Assembly (NCBI GenBank): GCA_964058845.1
Contig: CAXKVR010000321.1
Span: forward strand, 1-58,641
Source of the DNA: Carex sylvatica
Lineage: Eukaryota; Streptophyta; Magnoliopsida; Poales; Cyperaceae
DNA length: 58,641 nucleotides
Direction of reading: 5' to 3'
The notes beneath the pieces were generated by a model. The model had not been told where the DNA came from. It saw only the letters and a list, made by a program, of their open reading frames with translations, and ran no database searches. Every line of letters begins with the position of its first letter. The stretch's first letter is position 1. Made by a program: the position numbers and the translations under genes. Positions 1 through 11,970 of the stretch are shown here, piece after piece.

Positions 1-97
1 CTAAATTGATTTAGATATAATTACAAAAATGTAAAACAATTTACATTAGTTTAAAATTTTTAAAAACAATGAATTAACTTTGAATTAATTTTGTAGC

Positions 98-3000
98 ATG
101 GCAGACGAAATCATTGAGGAAGTAAATATGGCACGAGATAATTTTAGTGATCTGTTGTGGATACCGCACAGCTATCACAGGGTGTGTCACGCTTCCGATG
201 AGGTAAGCATTTACTTTTTTTTTTTGAAATATCATCTTGTTTGAATTTTTCTAAATTTTTTTTTTGTAATATAGAAAATGGAGGTTATAAACGTGAAGCA
301 CTACCGTTGTCAGACTGCATACCACGTTGCATACGCACCATTTTTGATTCGATTGGGTTTATACCAGATCGCAGTAATGCCTCACAAAAAAATAGATGCG
401 GCGCTAATACACGGACTTGTGGAGCGGTGGCGTCCTGAGACGCACACCTTTCATCTTCCATTTGGAGAGATGACAGGTATTAACTACAAAACTATTTCAA
501 ATAAACTACTGCTTTGTGATAATTTAGTGATAACTGAAATGAAGAAATTTATATTTTTTTATTTGATAAATTACAGTTACGTTAGAGGATGTGAGCTGCT
601 TGTGGGGTTTGCCTATTACGGGGGTCCCAGTCACGGGGAGTACAGACGGGAGATTTGCAAAAGGTCGGCTCTTCGAATTGTTAGGGATAAAAGAGCATGA
701 GCAGAGTGATCTTATGAAAAAACGGGGGCATGAGGGAAATGAAAGAACATTGGAGTTGACTTTTCTAAAATCTAAATTTCGTGAACGATTCAAGACGCTA
801 CCGGCAGATCGCAACGATCAAATACTGAAGTGGTAAATATTATATATATATTTATATATACATCAATTTACTTGTGTTTTAGCTTATCAATAATTTACTA
901 ACATTGTATTGAATTTTGCTAGGTATGTCCGTGCATATATCTTGGACCTGATGTCGTCCAGTTTGTTCGTTGACAGTGGCGGGGACGGGATACCGCTGTG
1001 GTATCTCGATCTAATTGTGGATTTAGACCAGCCGGTACAGTACAATTGGGGTGGAGCAGTTCTTGCGTATCTGTATCGGCATCTATGTGTCGCTACCGAC
1101 CCCGGGAGAGGATCTATGCATGGTCCGGTGATGCTTCTGCAGCACTGGTCGTGGACTCGTTTTCCAGTTCACCGGCCTGAGCCTCAAACTAAAAACTGGG
1201 AACCTGTCTGGGGCGCTCCAACACTTGACACATGCCCATCTTTTGCGTACAAATGGTGTGGTCCGCACAAGTACACTGCATCCTCCCACTTCAAGACCCA
1301 GGGTGCACGTATCCCGCGGGGCCAGTTTCAGAGTTTGACGGAGGATCGTGTAAATTGGGAGCCCTACGGAAGTGTCTACAACAAGCTTCCGACAGTGACT
1401 CAGGCGGGAAAGGTATATTTCAATCAAGTTATAATTTAGTTATATGTCACTGTACTTATAAATTATAACTCACATTTTTACTAAATTTATCAGCCCTACT
1501 ACTTGTATCGCGGTCCATTGATATTTTATTGGATCGTTGAGCATACTTATCCGGATCGCTGCATGCGGCAATTCGGATTGTTTCAAGAGATTCCGGTGCC
1601 AGATCCACTGAATAGGCACACGCACGTGGAGTTGCACAAGTAAGGTTTACTCACTGTTATTTTTCCTATTTATGTTAGTTAATTTCGGGTATTAAGTTGT
1701 TACAAAATTATGAACAGGTTCATGTTGGGCTCAAAGAAGAACGAGTCATGGGACACAAGACACGTGACATATGTTCAGTTGGCTACTGCATATGAGGCGC
1801 AAGTAATTAGAGAAGGTCGCTCGTTTGACCAAAATGACCTTCCACGTTATCGCAAGTGGTACCAGAAGAGATGTATGACATCTGTTTATCTGTTTGACCA
1901 GCACGTGGAAGGAATGGATCGTACGATGCAGCTCCCCAGAGTAGAGCATGGGCCGACTGGACACATTCCCCACGGACCACTTATCACTCGGACTGTAAAT
2001 ATTTTTACTTGCTATTCTCATTGGTTCAGTTATTTATAACTCATAATTGCTAAAATTGAAACTGTTTGTGTACAGGCGTTGACTGGGATTGGAGAGTTGG
2101 CGCACGGTGTCAAGATGTTCTTCACCAAGGGGTGGCGTAAGGTTGGGAAAAAATTAATGAGGACAGGCTGGCGTCTCTGCTGTGATACAGGTTACGGTCC
2201 ACGTGCGCGACAATTGATGGATGAAGCAGAGGTTCCGGAAAACTGGGAAGCAGTTCCATCGGACGAGCCTACTCCTATTGGGGTGTACCCATATCCTGAT
2301 CCGCCTAGATTCGAAGGCCCAGATCCTTTTAAGGATTGGTTATACGACGGCACCGAATGGAGAAAATACATCCACCAGGAAGCATTTGCACCGGTAAATC
2401 CTCCGTATCCAGCCGCAGACCCCGGACAGGTAATTTTGTAGCATGACTTAGACAAATTTGTTTATAAATCACAACTTATGAAACTAACCTTCAATTGCAG
2501 ATACCTCAGGATCAGGGGACGCAAGCTTGGCATCCGGAAAGTATTTTTCAGCCGCATGGACCGAGCTACGGCCTTGATCTTGGACAGGTATATACTTCGT
2601 TCAGAAGAAGTATATTAAATGAATTACATGTATTTTTTTAGGAATTAAAAATGTGTATGCGGTTGCATATCAATCAGGATCAAAGTGGACACGATCCGTC
2701 TTGGGCAGAATATCAGGCGCACGGATTTGGCACACGCACCTTTGATGATTTTTTGGATGCGCAGAATCAAGAGGATGTGGAGTACGCCCAACGACTATCT
2801 ATGGATACTTTACAGCGTGAGCGTGAGGTTCAGACGACTAGCTGGCTTCTAGGAGGTCCATCTGTCGGTACTGGTGACGCAGGTGAGCTTCACTTTTTTT
2901 TTCTAACTTAGGGTGTTATAATAAAAAAGTAATGCAACATAAAATGCAGGGGCATCGACATCTCGTCCACCTGGTGGTGATGCAGGGGCATCCACATCTC

Positions 3001-3134
3001 ATTCACTTGATGAGACTCCACGTCCATCTGAGGGTAGCCAAGAAGAAGAACCGCTAGGCAGGGGCCACAGGCAGCGTCATCGGAGACAGCGCTTCTCGCA
3101 TGCAGATTATCCCGGTCATATTCCCGGCCGTTGA
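98..3134 (+). CDS. Plant mobile domain (PMD) protein of MULE-1
   Basis: I read ten exons with GT-AG junctions that keep one frame: 98-202, 275-476, 577-832, 923-1412, 1494-1639, 1718-1994, 2076-2429, 2501-2587, 2642-2882 and 2950-3134, giving about 780 residues. PMD hallmarks are visible: LLWIPHS near the N-terminus, then LVERWRPETHTFHLPFGEMT, TLEDVSCLWGLPI and YNWGGAVLAYLY, plus LLQHWSWTR and RGPLIFYWIVEH later. The C-terminal part is less conserved and ends in an Arg-rich tail. PMD proteins include Arabidopsis MAIN and MAIL1, nuclear proteins needed for transposon silencing and normal development; related domains occur inside transposons. The gene sits in a MULE and converges on its transposase. 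No frame break was found, so it may be expressible. What it does for the element is unknown. Confidence 0.85.
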
Positions 3135-3745
3135 TCTTATCTTTTATCTATTTCATATTTTATTGTATTATATTTTATAGTTTATTATGTGTTATTTTAT
3201 TATGTTGTATTTTATTATGTTTTATTTTATTATCTTTTATGTTTTATTATATTTCATGTTTTATTACGTCTTAGTTTTTATGTTTTACATAACAAACAAA
3301 AAAATAGTGTAGAAAAAAAACGTGACGACTAGATTTACAAATAATAAAAATACAGTTGCTCCTTCTTCATCATACACAATAAGAAGAAACATCTTATGTA
3401 ATATAAAAAAATAAAAAAAATACAGTTGCTATTTCTTACCAACCGACTTCTTACCAATCGACTTCTTACCAGTAGTCTTCTTAGCATTCGGCTTCTAATT
3501 AGTGGCAACCGATGATGTGCTCGCCTCAAAAGAAGTATTTCCTTACAGTGACATTTGGCATTTTCAGTACCTCTTTTGCTATTTTTCATCATGTTCAACA
3601 ACAAAATCAAACATAGACTAATCGTACAGTAAACATAGAATAATTGTGTTACAAAACAGTACAGTACACAAAATCAAACATAAAGTAAAACAACATAACA
3701 CTATTTATGTTACAATACAGTTAAAACATAAAATAATTTGCACGT
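3135..3745. other. Spacer between convergent MULE-1 genes, with a decayed KKP-type ORF
   Basis: The first 160 bases are a T-rich run of TTTTATTATGTT-like units, plausibly the 3' end of the PMD transcript. On the minus strand at about 3429-3600 is a broken relative of the small ORF at 21799-22098: both have a CHCK start region, an ASTSS stretch and a lysine-rich tail (here GKKSIGKKSVGKK then a stop). In this copy the N-terminal and Lys-rich parts lie in different frames and a stop interrupts the ASTSS-KP junction, so it is a relic. No other gene is seen. Confidence 0.5.
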
Positions 3746-6744
3746 TTATCCTTTACGATGCAAATTAAGACGAAATCCAAAGATGGACAGCCCAGATGCA
3801 CTTCTTCTTCCTTGTTGCTCTGATCCTTCCTGCTGGTTAGCTGTACCAAATGGCCCTGTTTGCGACTGGTTAGCTGTACTAGATGGCCTTGTTGAAGATG
3901 TGCTTCTCCTTCCTGCTTCAGATGTGGCGCTCCTTCCTGTTTCAAATATGCTCCTCCTACCTGCGTCAGATGTGCTCATCCTTCGTGCTTCAGATGGCCC
4001 TGTTTGAGATCTGCTGTAAGATCCCCTTCCTGACCTTCTCGACGACGATGATCCGGCCTCTGCCTGTCTTGCTGCCTCCTCTACATTACAAGTACAACAT
4101 GTATTAAATTTTGAATTTATCTTGGACAGATATTTCTAATTAGCTGATTAATTGTACCTGCTGCATTCCGATCAATTGTCTCCCGATGAGCCTGATGTCC
4201 GAGCCTTCGACCCTGCATTCTGTCCATTTCCATCGGTATGCGGTTGTGCCGTCTCCTTCCTTTTTTGATCAATCTGCTCTCAGGTTTAATTTTGGGGCCG
4301 TTGTATTCTGGCCATTCATTTTGGTTGCCTTTAGGTTCGAAATATGCACTCCATGTTTGTTCCAGTATTGACGAACTGTACAAGGGGCTGACGTATAAAT
4401 TTTCATCATATTTCATTTCTCGGACCACGGCCATGAAATGAGAACATGGTATACCGGTCAGTTGGGGCTTCTGACATTCACACTCAGCCTTGTTGTTATC
4501 CCTGACAACAACTCTATACCCAAAATCTCTACGGGTATACTCAAGTCTTGGCTGATTACGCCTTGCAGGAATTTTTTCACCCCTAACCATGACCTCAAAA
4601 ACCCCAATGTATCTACCGTAAGGAACCACAGTCATGTTCAGAGATTTATTGATACGCTTTTGCAATAACTCACTTACCCTTTCGGACCACAACTCCCCTC
4701 GTTGAAGTCTCATTAAAGCTTTGTTCCGCCGTTCATAAAACCATCTATTTAACTTATAAAACGTGTCCTCCACGATTGCTGCAACCGGCAAGCGCCGACT
4801 AACTTTGAAAACAGCATTCAGTGACTCCGACCCATTTGTTGTCATTATTCCCCATCGGTGACCTCCGTCCATTGCTTGATATAGTTTATCCGGACATGGT
4901 AGCTCGTCTTCATCGTTAGGATCCCTCTTACCCACCTTGTTAAGATAATCGATAGCCTCTGGACAACCAACTTCGAAGTCTTCAAACATCTCTGTCAACC
5001 TCCTAGGTTTGCATTTGTTTACTCCAATTTTGAACCTATCACTGACATCTCTGTTTCGTCCCACGTGCTTGAAGAGGTTCTCGGCAACATGTTGAGAACA
5101 ATACCGGTGGACACATTGGTCGGTAGACTCATCCCATCCGAGAAGTGAACTCTGGAACACGGATTTAATTCCTAAATGTCTATCCGAGATGACACAAAAA
5201 AATCGATTATCTCCAATTACTTCCAATCGCAACCATCTCATAAAAAATCCCCAGTTTTCTGCACTTTCTTTCTCCACAATTGCAAAAGCCAATGGAAGTA
5301 ATTGGTTCTCGGCATCGTACATACATGCCATTAGCAATCTACCTTGGTACCGTCCTGACATGAAACAAGCATCGATACTAATCACTGGTCTGAGGAACGG
5401 CAGCGCTGCAATACAAGGCCCATATGCCCATGCGGCTTGCTTGAAATACCTGTCAGTTTCTCCGTCAATAGGGGTCGAGGTCACACAATATTTGGTTCCT
5501 GGATTATTTCTTTGTATGGCTTCCAAAAGTGGAATAAGCAAGTTGTACGAGTTCTCCCAACTACCAAACAGATTTGCAATAGCAAGCTCACGGCCTCGCC
5601 ATAATTTGTTGTACTTAGGTGTTACATTTTTGTACTCTTTTTTCACCAAATCGCGGATATGATTTATAGGCGCGCACACATCCTTTCTAATTGCATCATC
5701 AATTGATAGGGCAATCATCTCTGCAGTAAGCTGACGATGATCAGCACGTGTTGCCGGTACTTTGCATACATGAGGCATTGCTTGTTTGGTAATAATCCAA
5801 GATCCTGAAAGACCGTTAAGCTTCGCGGATAACTTGAATTTGCAAAAATTATCTCTGCACTTTATAGTTAAACGTTTAGTTTCGCTTTTAGAAACCAAAC
5901 ATTCATAATTATTTTGGATATGAAACTCATTTATTGCTACCTTTAAAGCCGCTTTCGACTCAAACACTTGGCCTTTGGCTAATGGATTGTCAAATGTTCT
6001 GGTTGAGCTGCTGAAAAAATCGATATCTGCAGGCCGAAAACCGGATATGTCATTGAAACTATCAACTGAATGTCTCATATCATCCCGACCAGTTATCGGG
6101 TTACGTGATTGTGACCGTCTGATTGCTCTAACGTCATTGTCGGAACCTGATGACTCATCTGAGAGCATCTCATCCCCGCTCTCCAAACTGTCATCATCAA
6201 TCGCATCCACAGGTGGAACAAAATCTGGAATCGGTACTGGTCTACGAACCCGACTGGTACTGGGTCGGGATCGAGTTGTGGGTTCAGGATTCTGACTGGT
6301 GCTGGGTCGGGATCGAGTTATGGGTTCAGGGTTCCTACTCGTACTGGGTCGAGATCGAGTTTCAGGTATCTGACTGTTCATATTTGATTGGAAATTAAAA
6401 CCGGTATGGTTCGGTTCCAATTCTACAAACAACTCTAGAATCGGGACCCTTTGTGGAAAAGACGCCAAAATTCCTAAAATCATTTCGAACGATTGCTGGT
6501 TTGTTATTGGTACCAATTGATAGTCACGTTGGCCATCGGTAGACATGTTAAACCTGGCTTGAATTTCCATATTTGCTTCACTAACGGTATACCCAATCAG
6601 TTTATAAATCTCATTTTGGAGATAATCAAAGTTATGCTCCATGGTTATAGGTAATGAGTATTTAGGTCGGGTGCTGTAAAAAACTCCGTCATCATTGTAC
6701 ATGATTTCTCCTCCAACAAAAATTCTCACACAGATGACGGTCAT
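3746..6744 (-). CDS. MuDR/MULE transposase of MULE-1
   Basis: Two exons: 6744-4158 and 4080-3746. The donor GCAG/GTACAATT and an acceptor before AGGAGGC keep frame, giving about 973 residues. In order: an N-terminal region beginning FVGGEI (about 1-110); three tandem TRSRPSTS repeats (about 128-172); an acidic stretch; a MuDR-type DNA-binding region from GQVFES with a CRDNFC motif (about 258-328); the MULE catalytic core with SIDACFMSGRY (Asp near 458) and CVISDRH (Asp near 519), followed by a C/H stretch CVHRYCSQH; and a SWIM zinc finger CECQ...GIPCSH (about 755-772). I do not assign the third acid with certainty. The tail has Arg-Arg-Ser-Thr-Ser repeats. No frame break was seen, so it could be active. 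Confidence 0.9.
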
Positions 6745-7200
6745 TTTTTGTTTTGATTCGTCTGAATAACAAACTACAATTTTAAAACCACACCTGGATA
6801 AAAAATAATAAACTACTATTTATAACAAATTAAATAATAAGTAACATAATTGCTAAAACTAAATAATTTACAAATTAATAAAAAAATGACCTTTTTTTTC
6901 TTTTTTCTTTTTTATCTTCCTTTATCTTTGCCTTTAGGTTCTTCCTTTCTCTCCGTCTGAGTGTGATCGTGTGCTTCGTATCTGTAATTAAAAAAATAAT
7001 AATTAACATAATTTCAAAAAAAATCTTAATGTCCAAAAAAGATAGATAGTTAAAAAAAAAATATGGATAGCTAATAATTTACTGATTTATTTTTGTATGA
7101 ATGATAAAGTACGAAGAATGAGTAATTTTTATGATGTTTTTAAAAAAAAAAAATGTATATGTCAAGACAAATTTAATAATTAAATTTTTAGGTATAATTT
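6745..7200 (-). other. Upstream region of the MULE-1 transposase
   Basis: Read on the minus strand, an acceptor-like TTATCCAG lies about 45 bases before the ATG, and an AT-rich spacer separates it from a purine-rich stretch at about 6890-6990 preceded by TAATTACAG. This suggests one or two short non-coding leader exons. The exact structure cannot be settled from the sequence. Confidence 0.35.
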
Positions 7201-7800
7201 AGTGCGGTACATAACAAATGATATCATATGTAAAAATTTATTCACTAAAAAAAAATATAAATTTAAGAACAAGTTAAAAAAAATTACAAGTCATTGAAAT
7301 AAATTTGTCATTTTTGAAAAATATAGCTACAAAAATTAGTACAAATTAATTAAAAATTAATTCACTAAAAAAAAATATAAATTTAAGAACAAGTTAAAAA
7401 AATTACAAGTCATTGAAATAAATTTGTCATTTTTGAAAAATATAGCTACAAAAATTAGTACAAATTAATTAAAAATTAATTCACTAAAAAAAAATATAAA
7501 TTTAAGAACAAGTTAAAAAAAATACAAGTCATTGAAATAAATTTGTCATTTTTGAAAAATATAGCTACAAAAATTAGTACAAATTAATTAAAAATTTATT
7601 CACTAAAAAAAAATACAAATTTAAGAACAAGTTAAAATAAAATACAAGTCATTGAAATAAATTTGTCATTTTTGAAAAATATAGCTACCAAAATTAGTAC
7701 AAATTAATTAAAAATTTATTCACTAAAAAAATTACAAATTTAAGAACATGTTAAAAAAAAATATACGTCATTCAAATAAATTCGATTTGTCATTATTAGT
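7200..7800. repeat. Tandem array of about 119-bp units, five copies
   Basis: A unit containing AAATTTAAGAACAAGTTAAA, then ACAAGTCATTGAAATAAATT and AATATAGCTACAAAAATTAG, recurs head to tail about five times with small changes. The last copy is the most divergent. It lies upstream of the transposase, in the subterminal part of MULE-1. Confidence 0.9.
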
Positions 7801-7939
7801 TACAGAAATATTTTAAATATTAACAATTTATATAATTTCATTAATAAAAAAAAAACATACTTTTTTTTTCGTAGATAGGTAGCACGTATGAAATTTTCGG
7901 AGAGGTGCGGAGAAGTCTGATAGCTCGTCGGGTTATATA

Positions 7940-8175
7940 ACCGAGCAAAACCACAAACCGGTCAACCAATAACCGGATGAATGCATTCTGTCCGGTGGAC
8001 CGTTAACCGGACTTGGTTCGGTTAACCATTAACCGGACATAAATCATATTTCCGGCCCACCATTAACCGGGTATACGAGTCCGGTTAACCGTTAACCGGG
8101 TTTATTTATAAAAGTCCGGGACTCCATTCAGCGGAAAAGTATCACGAGTCCGGTTAACCGTTAACCGGACAGGGC
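7940..8175. repeat. Subterminal palindrome array CCGGTTAACCGTTAACCGG
   Basis: Four to six copies of a near-perfect palindrome built on CCGGTTAACCGTTAACCGG occur at irregular spacing, e.g. around 7998, 8020, 8081 and 8150. They lie just inside the right end of MULE-1. The complete MULE at 15383-26216 has a different palindrome, GACCGCC...GGCGGTC, at the equivalent place. Such sites could bind transposase or form hairpins; that is inference. Confidence 0.8.
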
Positions 8176-8251
8176 ATAAATCGAATTTTTATAAAAAATA
8201 GGGTAGATTCCGTAATTCATTATTTGTTTTGGGTATTTATAAAAATTTCGG

Positions 8252-9752
8252 CAAAGTTTGAGATATCTCAGAGGATATGAATTCATATTAATTGGTACCA
8301 CTGTGAAAAGTTTGCCATTTGACAAAACTAAAGCAAAAGTTCAGACAAATTAGTTGACTCGTGGATTCACATATGTTTGAACTTTTGAGCCTACAATATA
8401 TATATGGTATATTTATCGTTCATTTCGAACCCATGTTTTTTGAACAACACACGTATGAATTATTAACTCAAATTTTGAGTTAATATCTGAACCGTCCAAT
8501 TTGTATCCGCACTGATATTAAAAGCCTATAGTGATTGCGGGTCAAGCCATCTAATACATTTTAATAATATTTACAAAAAAATTGTTAATCTGATTTCAAA
8601 ATACAAAAAAAAATCTCATTCAAAATAACATATTTTTATAAATAAAATTAGACTAAATGACATATAATATTCCTCAAATGATATATAAATAAAATAAAAG
8701 GAAATGAAAACATGACCATTCAATTATCAATCAATTCAAAAATTCTTTGAATGTTATTTAAAAAGTAGAAATAAATTGGGACCAATAAGAAATATGATAC
8801 AATTTGTATGTGACGAATACGTGTCTAACTAAATTCAAATTTCTACACGTTAAAAATATATAATTAGAATATTTAATCGAAGGTTGATATTCAATTCAAA
8901 ATTTTATCTTTTAATTAATAAAAGCCGTTGGTGGATGAGGATATCGACGTGCTTAATATAAGGAATTCGGATCTTCCCCGGTACCCCAAAAGGAGATCTT
9001 TTAGACCGAAATTTTTATTAATACCCAAAAATTCTATCAAATTACTGAATCTATCCAATTTTGAGTTGGATTTCAAAAAATATTCTATCTGGTTAATAAA
9101 TAACCAGACTGATTGATTTTGTCCAGTTAATAATTAATCGACTCAATCTATCCAACTTTTTTCCCTAAAATTCGTAATATTATATTTAATTTTAAAAAAT
9201 CATAAATTTATCTAATTTATTATTGTTCTATTAAAACATATTTTAAATTTATAAAGTATTCATTTTATCTTTAAATAAAAATATGTAGCTTATTTAAATA
9301 ATATGAGCGAAAGCTGTTTTCTATAAAAGAAAACACGTGAAAATTATTTATTTTCTAGACGTGTCAAAATCGTTATAAAATATATTCAGGGACCTACATA
9401 ATATGTTGCTGTATCAGAAACAGTGGATCAGACATATCCAAATAAAAATACACTGAAATTTGACCTTGTATTATAATATTATAATTCATACAGATAAAGT
9501 TAGGCTGGAAGTCGTTAGTCCAAGTGACCATGCATGTAACAAGTTAACAACATTTTTTCTTCTTCTTCTTCTTCTTTAATTAATTAATCATCTCATCGGT
9601 GACCTAAATGTGGTGTGTACAGTTTAGAAATTCAGAGGATAATTGACCTAATTCCCTGTTTCTCAAGGCATTTACACTACTGGTACATGTAAACGTGTTG
9701 TTGATTTCTTGATTTGTCTACCGATTATGTGTGGAAATAATGCCGCATGGGT
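8252..9752. other. Intergenic DNA, no gene seen
   Basis: AT-rich sequence without a convincing reading frame. A CTT microsatellite lies at about 9557-9577. Near 8270-8290 is GAGATATCTCAGAGGATATG, resembling the ends of the small transposons at 31340 and 33550. Confidence 0.5.
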
Positions 9753-10143
9753 AGGACTGCAAACAGATCGGATATTATCCGTCTGTATCTAAATTTGTGT
9801 TCAAAAATTAGATACGGATATCTGATGTTTAAATATCTGTACGGATACGGATATCTGATATTCGAATATCCGTACAAATACAGCTATGGTTTTAAATTTT
9901 AATTATTTGTATTTAGGTATTTGAATAGTAGATATATAACATACAGTTTAATATATATTATAAAAAAAATATGTTATTCATTATTATAAAAACAGATATC
10001 AGTATCCGTATTTGTATGCATACAATATCCGATCCATATTTGTATCCATACAATATCTTATTCATATTTGTACCAAAAAAATAAAAGCAGATATGAATAT
10101 AGTTTTACCACTGTCTGATCCGTTTGCACCGCTAATTTTGCAT
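9753..10143. mobile_element. hAT-like non-autonomous element, degenerate
   Basis: Flanked by the 8-base direct repeat GCATGGGT (9745-9752 and 10144-10151). Inverted termini share TGCAAAC(A/G)GATC, but the right one is set in by about ten bases, so the exact end is uncertain. The interior is full of GGATATC/GATATCCG-type short repeats. The 8-base duplication fits the hAT superfamily. Confidence 0.5.
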
Positions 10144-10186
10144 GCATGGGTCATGTTAGATTAATTTTTGTAAATATTCTAACAGA

Positions 10187-10284
10187 GCAGTTTTGGCTTC
10201 ATGCAACGTACGAGTCATATTAAACGTTTTTTTGATTTTATAATTTGTGCGCTGCATGAAACCAAAACCGCTCTCTTAAAATCT
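10187..10284. repeat. Hairpin-forming inverted repeat
   Basis: GAGCAGTTTTGGCTTCATGC near 10187 is inverted as GCATGAAACCAAAACCGCTC near 10255, with a loop of about 50 bases. A related arrangement (GGCTTTATGCAGC ... GCTGCATGAAGCC) occurs at about 55480-55560, suggesting a small repeat family. Confidence 0.6.
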
Positions 10285-11970
10285 TTGTTCATTAATTTGG
10301 TGAAATTTGTTTCGAGACATTAAAGAAATTTTAATTATTGTTTCCCAGAATATTTAGGTGTGGGTTGCTGGTGTTGTTTGATACACAAAATTTAAAAAAA
10401 TGAAAATAAAAACAGTACGCATTTGTATTCATTCATTTAATTATTTATTTGTTTCATATGGTCAACTAGGATTTGTACTTGAAACTTGTAAACAACTGAT
10501 TTGTTACCTAGAAGCTTGAACTTCATGCAATTAATTATTCTTTTCAATTACACAGAAAAAGGGGGGGAATGATAAAATCACACGAAACCGTAGTTGACTC
10601 AAATATGTATTATTTAAGTAGAATATCATCTTATTATCAATCTTATTTAATTTTATTCATTTTAGTTTCAAAAATATTTTGCAATATGGTAGTAATTAAT
10701 CTACATAATATAAGTGTCAAGTATTAATTATAGCAAAGAAAAATAAATATTTTATTTAGTTTTACCATTCTTCCAATTATTGAGAAGTTTGTAAGTGCAC
10801 AGAGGCGAAACAGTCCTTGAAAATTTTAATTTTTACAAAAAAAATATACTATTGGTCTTCCTCACAAAAATATATTATACCTATACCCCATTTATTGAAT
10901 AGTTTTGACCGCTACCTGTAACTGAAAACATACATTGAATTTATAGCTTTTGTTAGAATATTAAATAATTCTGACATTGCCGAAAACTTTGGACCTAGAT
11001 TTATAAATTTATTATACCTTTGGCCCATTTATTGGATTGGATATGGATGGTTACAAGGCCCAACATCCAAATAACAGAAATAAGTTGGGCCGAAGATCTA
11101 TAAATTTACATATAGAAAACAATTTATCTACACCAAAATCTATCTCATGCATTAATAATCATGCTATCTTGTAGAAGATATAGATCAATCGTTATATGAT
11201 AAAATCTAAAGAGAAAACAAACAAATCTTTGTCTGAAAGAATGCACTCTCTCTGCAGCAACTGTGCCAACAATTCATTCAAGTCGGATAATATAAAAATT
11301 ATAGTCAGATAAAGATTATGGTACCAAATAATGGTTTAAAAATAGCAGTACCAGATTATGGTAGAGTCTCAAATTTGCATGGATCAAGGTATGACTATGG
11401 GCATTACGTCACTGTTTAGTGAATTTAGTTTTTCCTTCAGATTTGCAAAGAAATGCCATAAGAAAAAAATAATTATGAGATATAGTGACATGTCATCAGA
11501 ATGCCTATAACTTCAGAAATCAGAAATATTTCAAATTGAACTATTTCTTTGGCAGCGTAAATTGGAGTTTGAAACAATACTCAAATGTGAAGCATTTCAT
11601 CCTTTTTTGAGTTAAATCAGTGGAAATAACCAAGGACCAACATAACAATAAGCATCTGTAGATTCTGTACCCTAAAATTAAATTTTTGACAGATTAAAAA
11701 AATATCTGGTAGAATCTGAAATCAATTTCATTGCATGCATTCCCAAATTGAGTCTTTAATTCTACATAAGAATAAGCCACTAAAAAAAGCAATCAAAGCA
11801 TATATACTGCTTTTGACAACACACTTCAGACATAATTAAAACCATGTTAACACAACAAACGGCTACGATATTTAGCTCCAACAAAAATAATCAAAACAAG
11901 CAAAGCAATGAAAATGACTTCATTTAGCAGGTCTATGCAAGTGAGCAAGTCCTAGTTACAGGCTTGCCTC
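10285..11970. other. Intergenic DNA, no gene seen
   Basis: AT-rich sequence with no reading frame that resembles a known family. The last part is 3' flank of the decayed F-box gene. Confidence 0.5.

Larger units (their letters stand above)
1..8251. mobile_element. MULE-1: PMD-carrying Mutator-like element, left end outside the window
   Basis: The element holds a PMD gene on the plus strand and a convergent MuDR-type transposase on the minus strand, followed by tandem repeats, a palindrome array and a terminus. The right end is placed at 8251 because the last bases (GGGTATTTATAAAAATTTCGG) match the end of the complete element at 15383-26216 (GGGTATTTTTAAAAATGTCGG), and both follow an AGGGCAT-containing stretch. 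The left terminus and left target duplication are not in the window, so the size and TSD cannot be measured. Bases 1-97 look like the end of a 5' leader intron, with an acceptor TTTTGTAG just before the first ATG. Confidence 0.85.

Noticed and set aside
4186..6398. Plus-strand open frames within the MULE-1 transposase
   Set aside because: They are antisense shadows of the long conserved transposase frame.
7200..7800. Regular repeats resembling a CRISPR array
   Set aside because: Units are contiguous tandem copies of the same sequence with no unique spacers, in a plant transposon.
8928..9116. 62-codon open frame upstream of the F-box relic
   Set aside because: Lys/Asn/Ile-rich translation of AT-rich DNA, no homology, no promoter or splice context.
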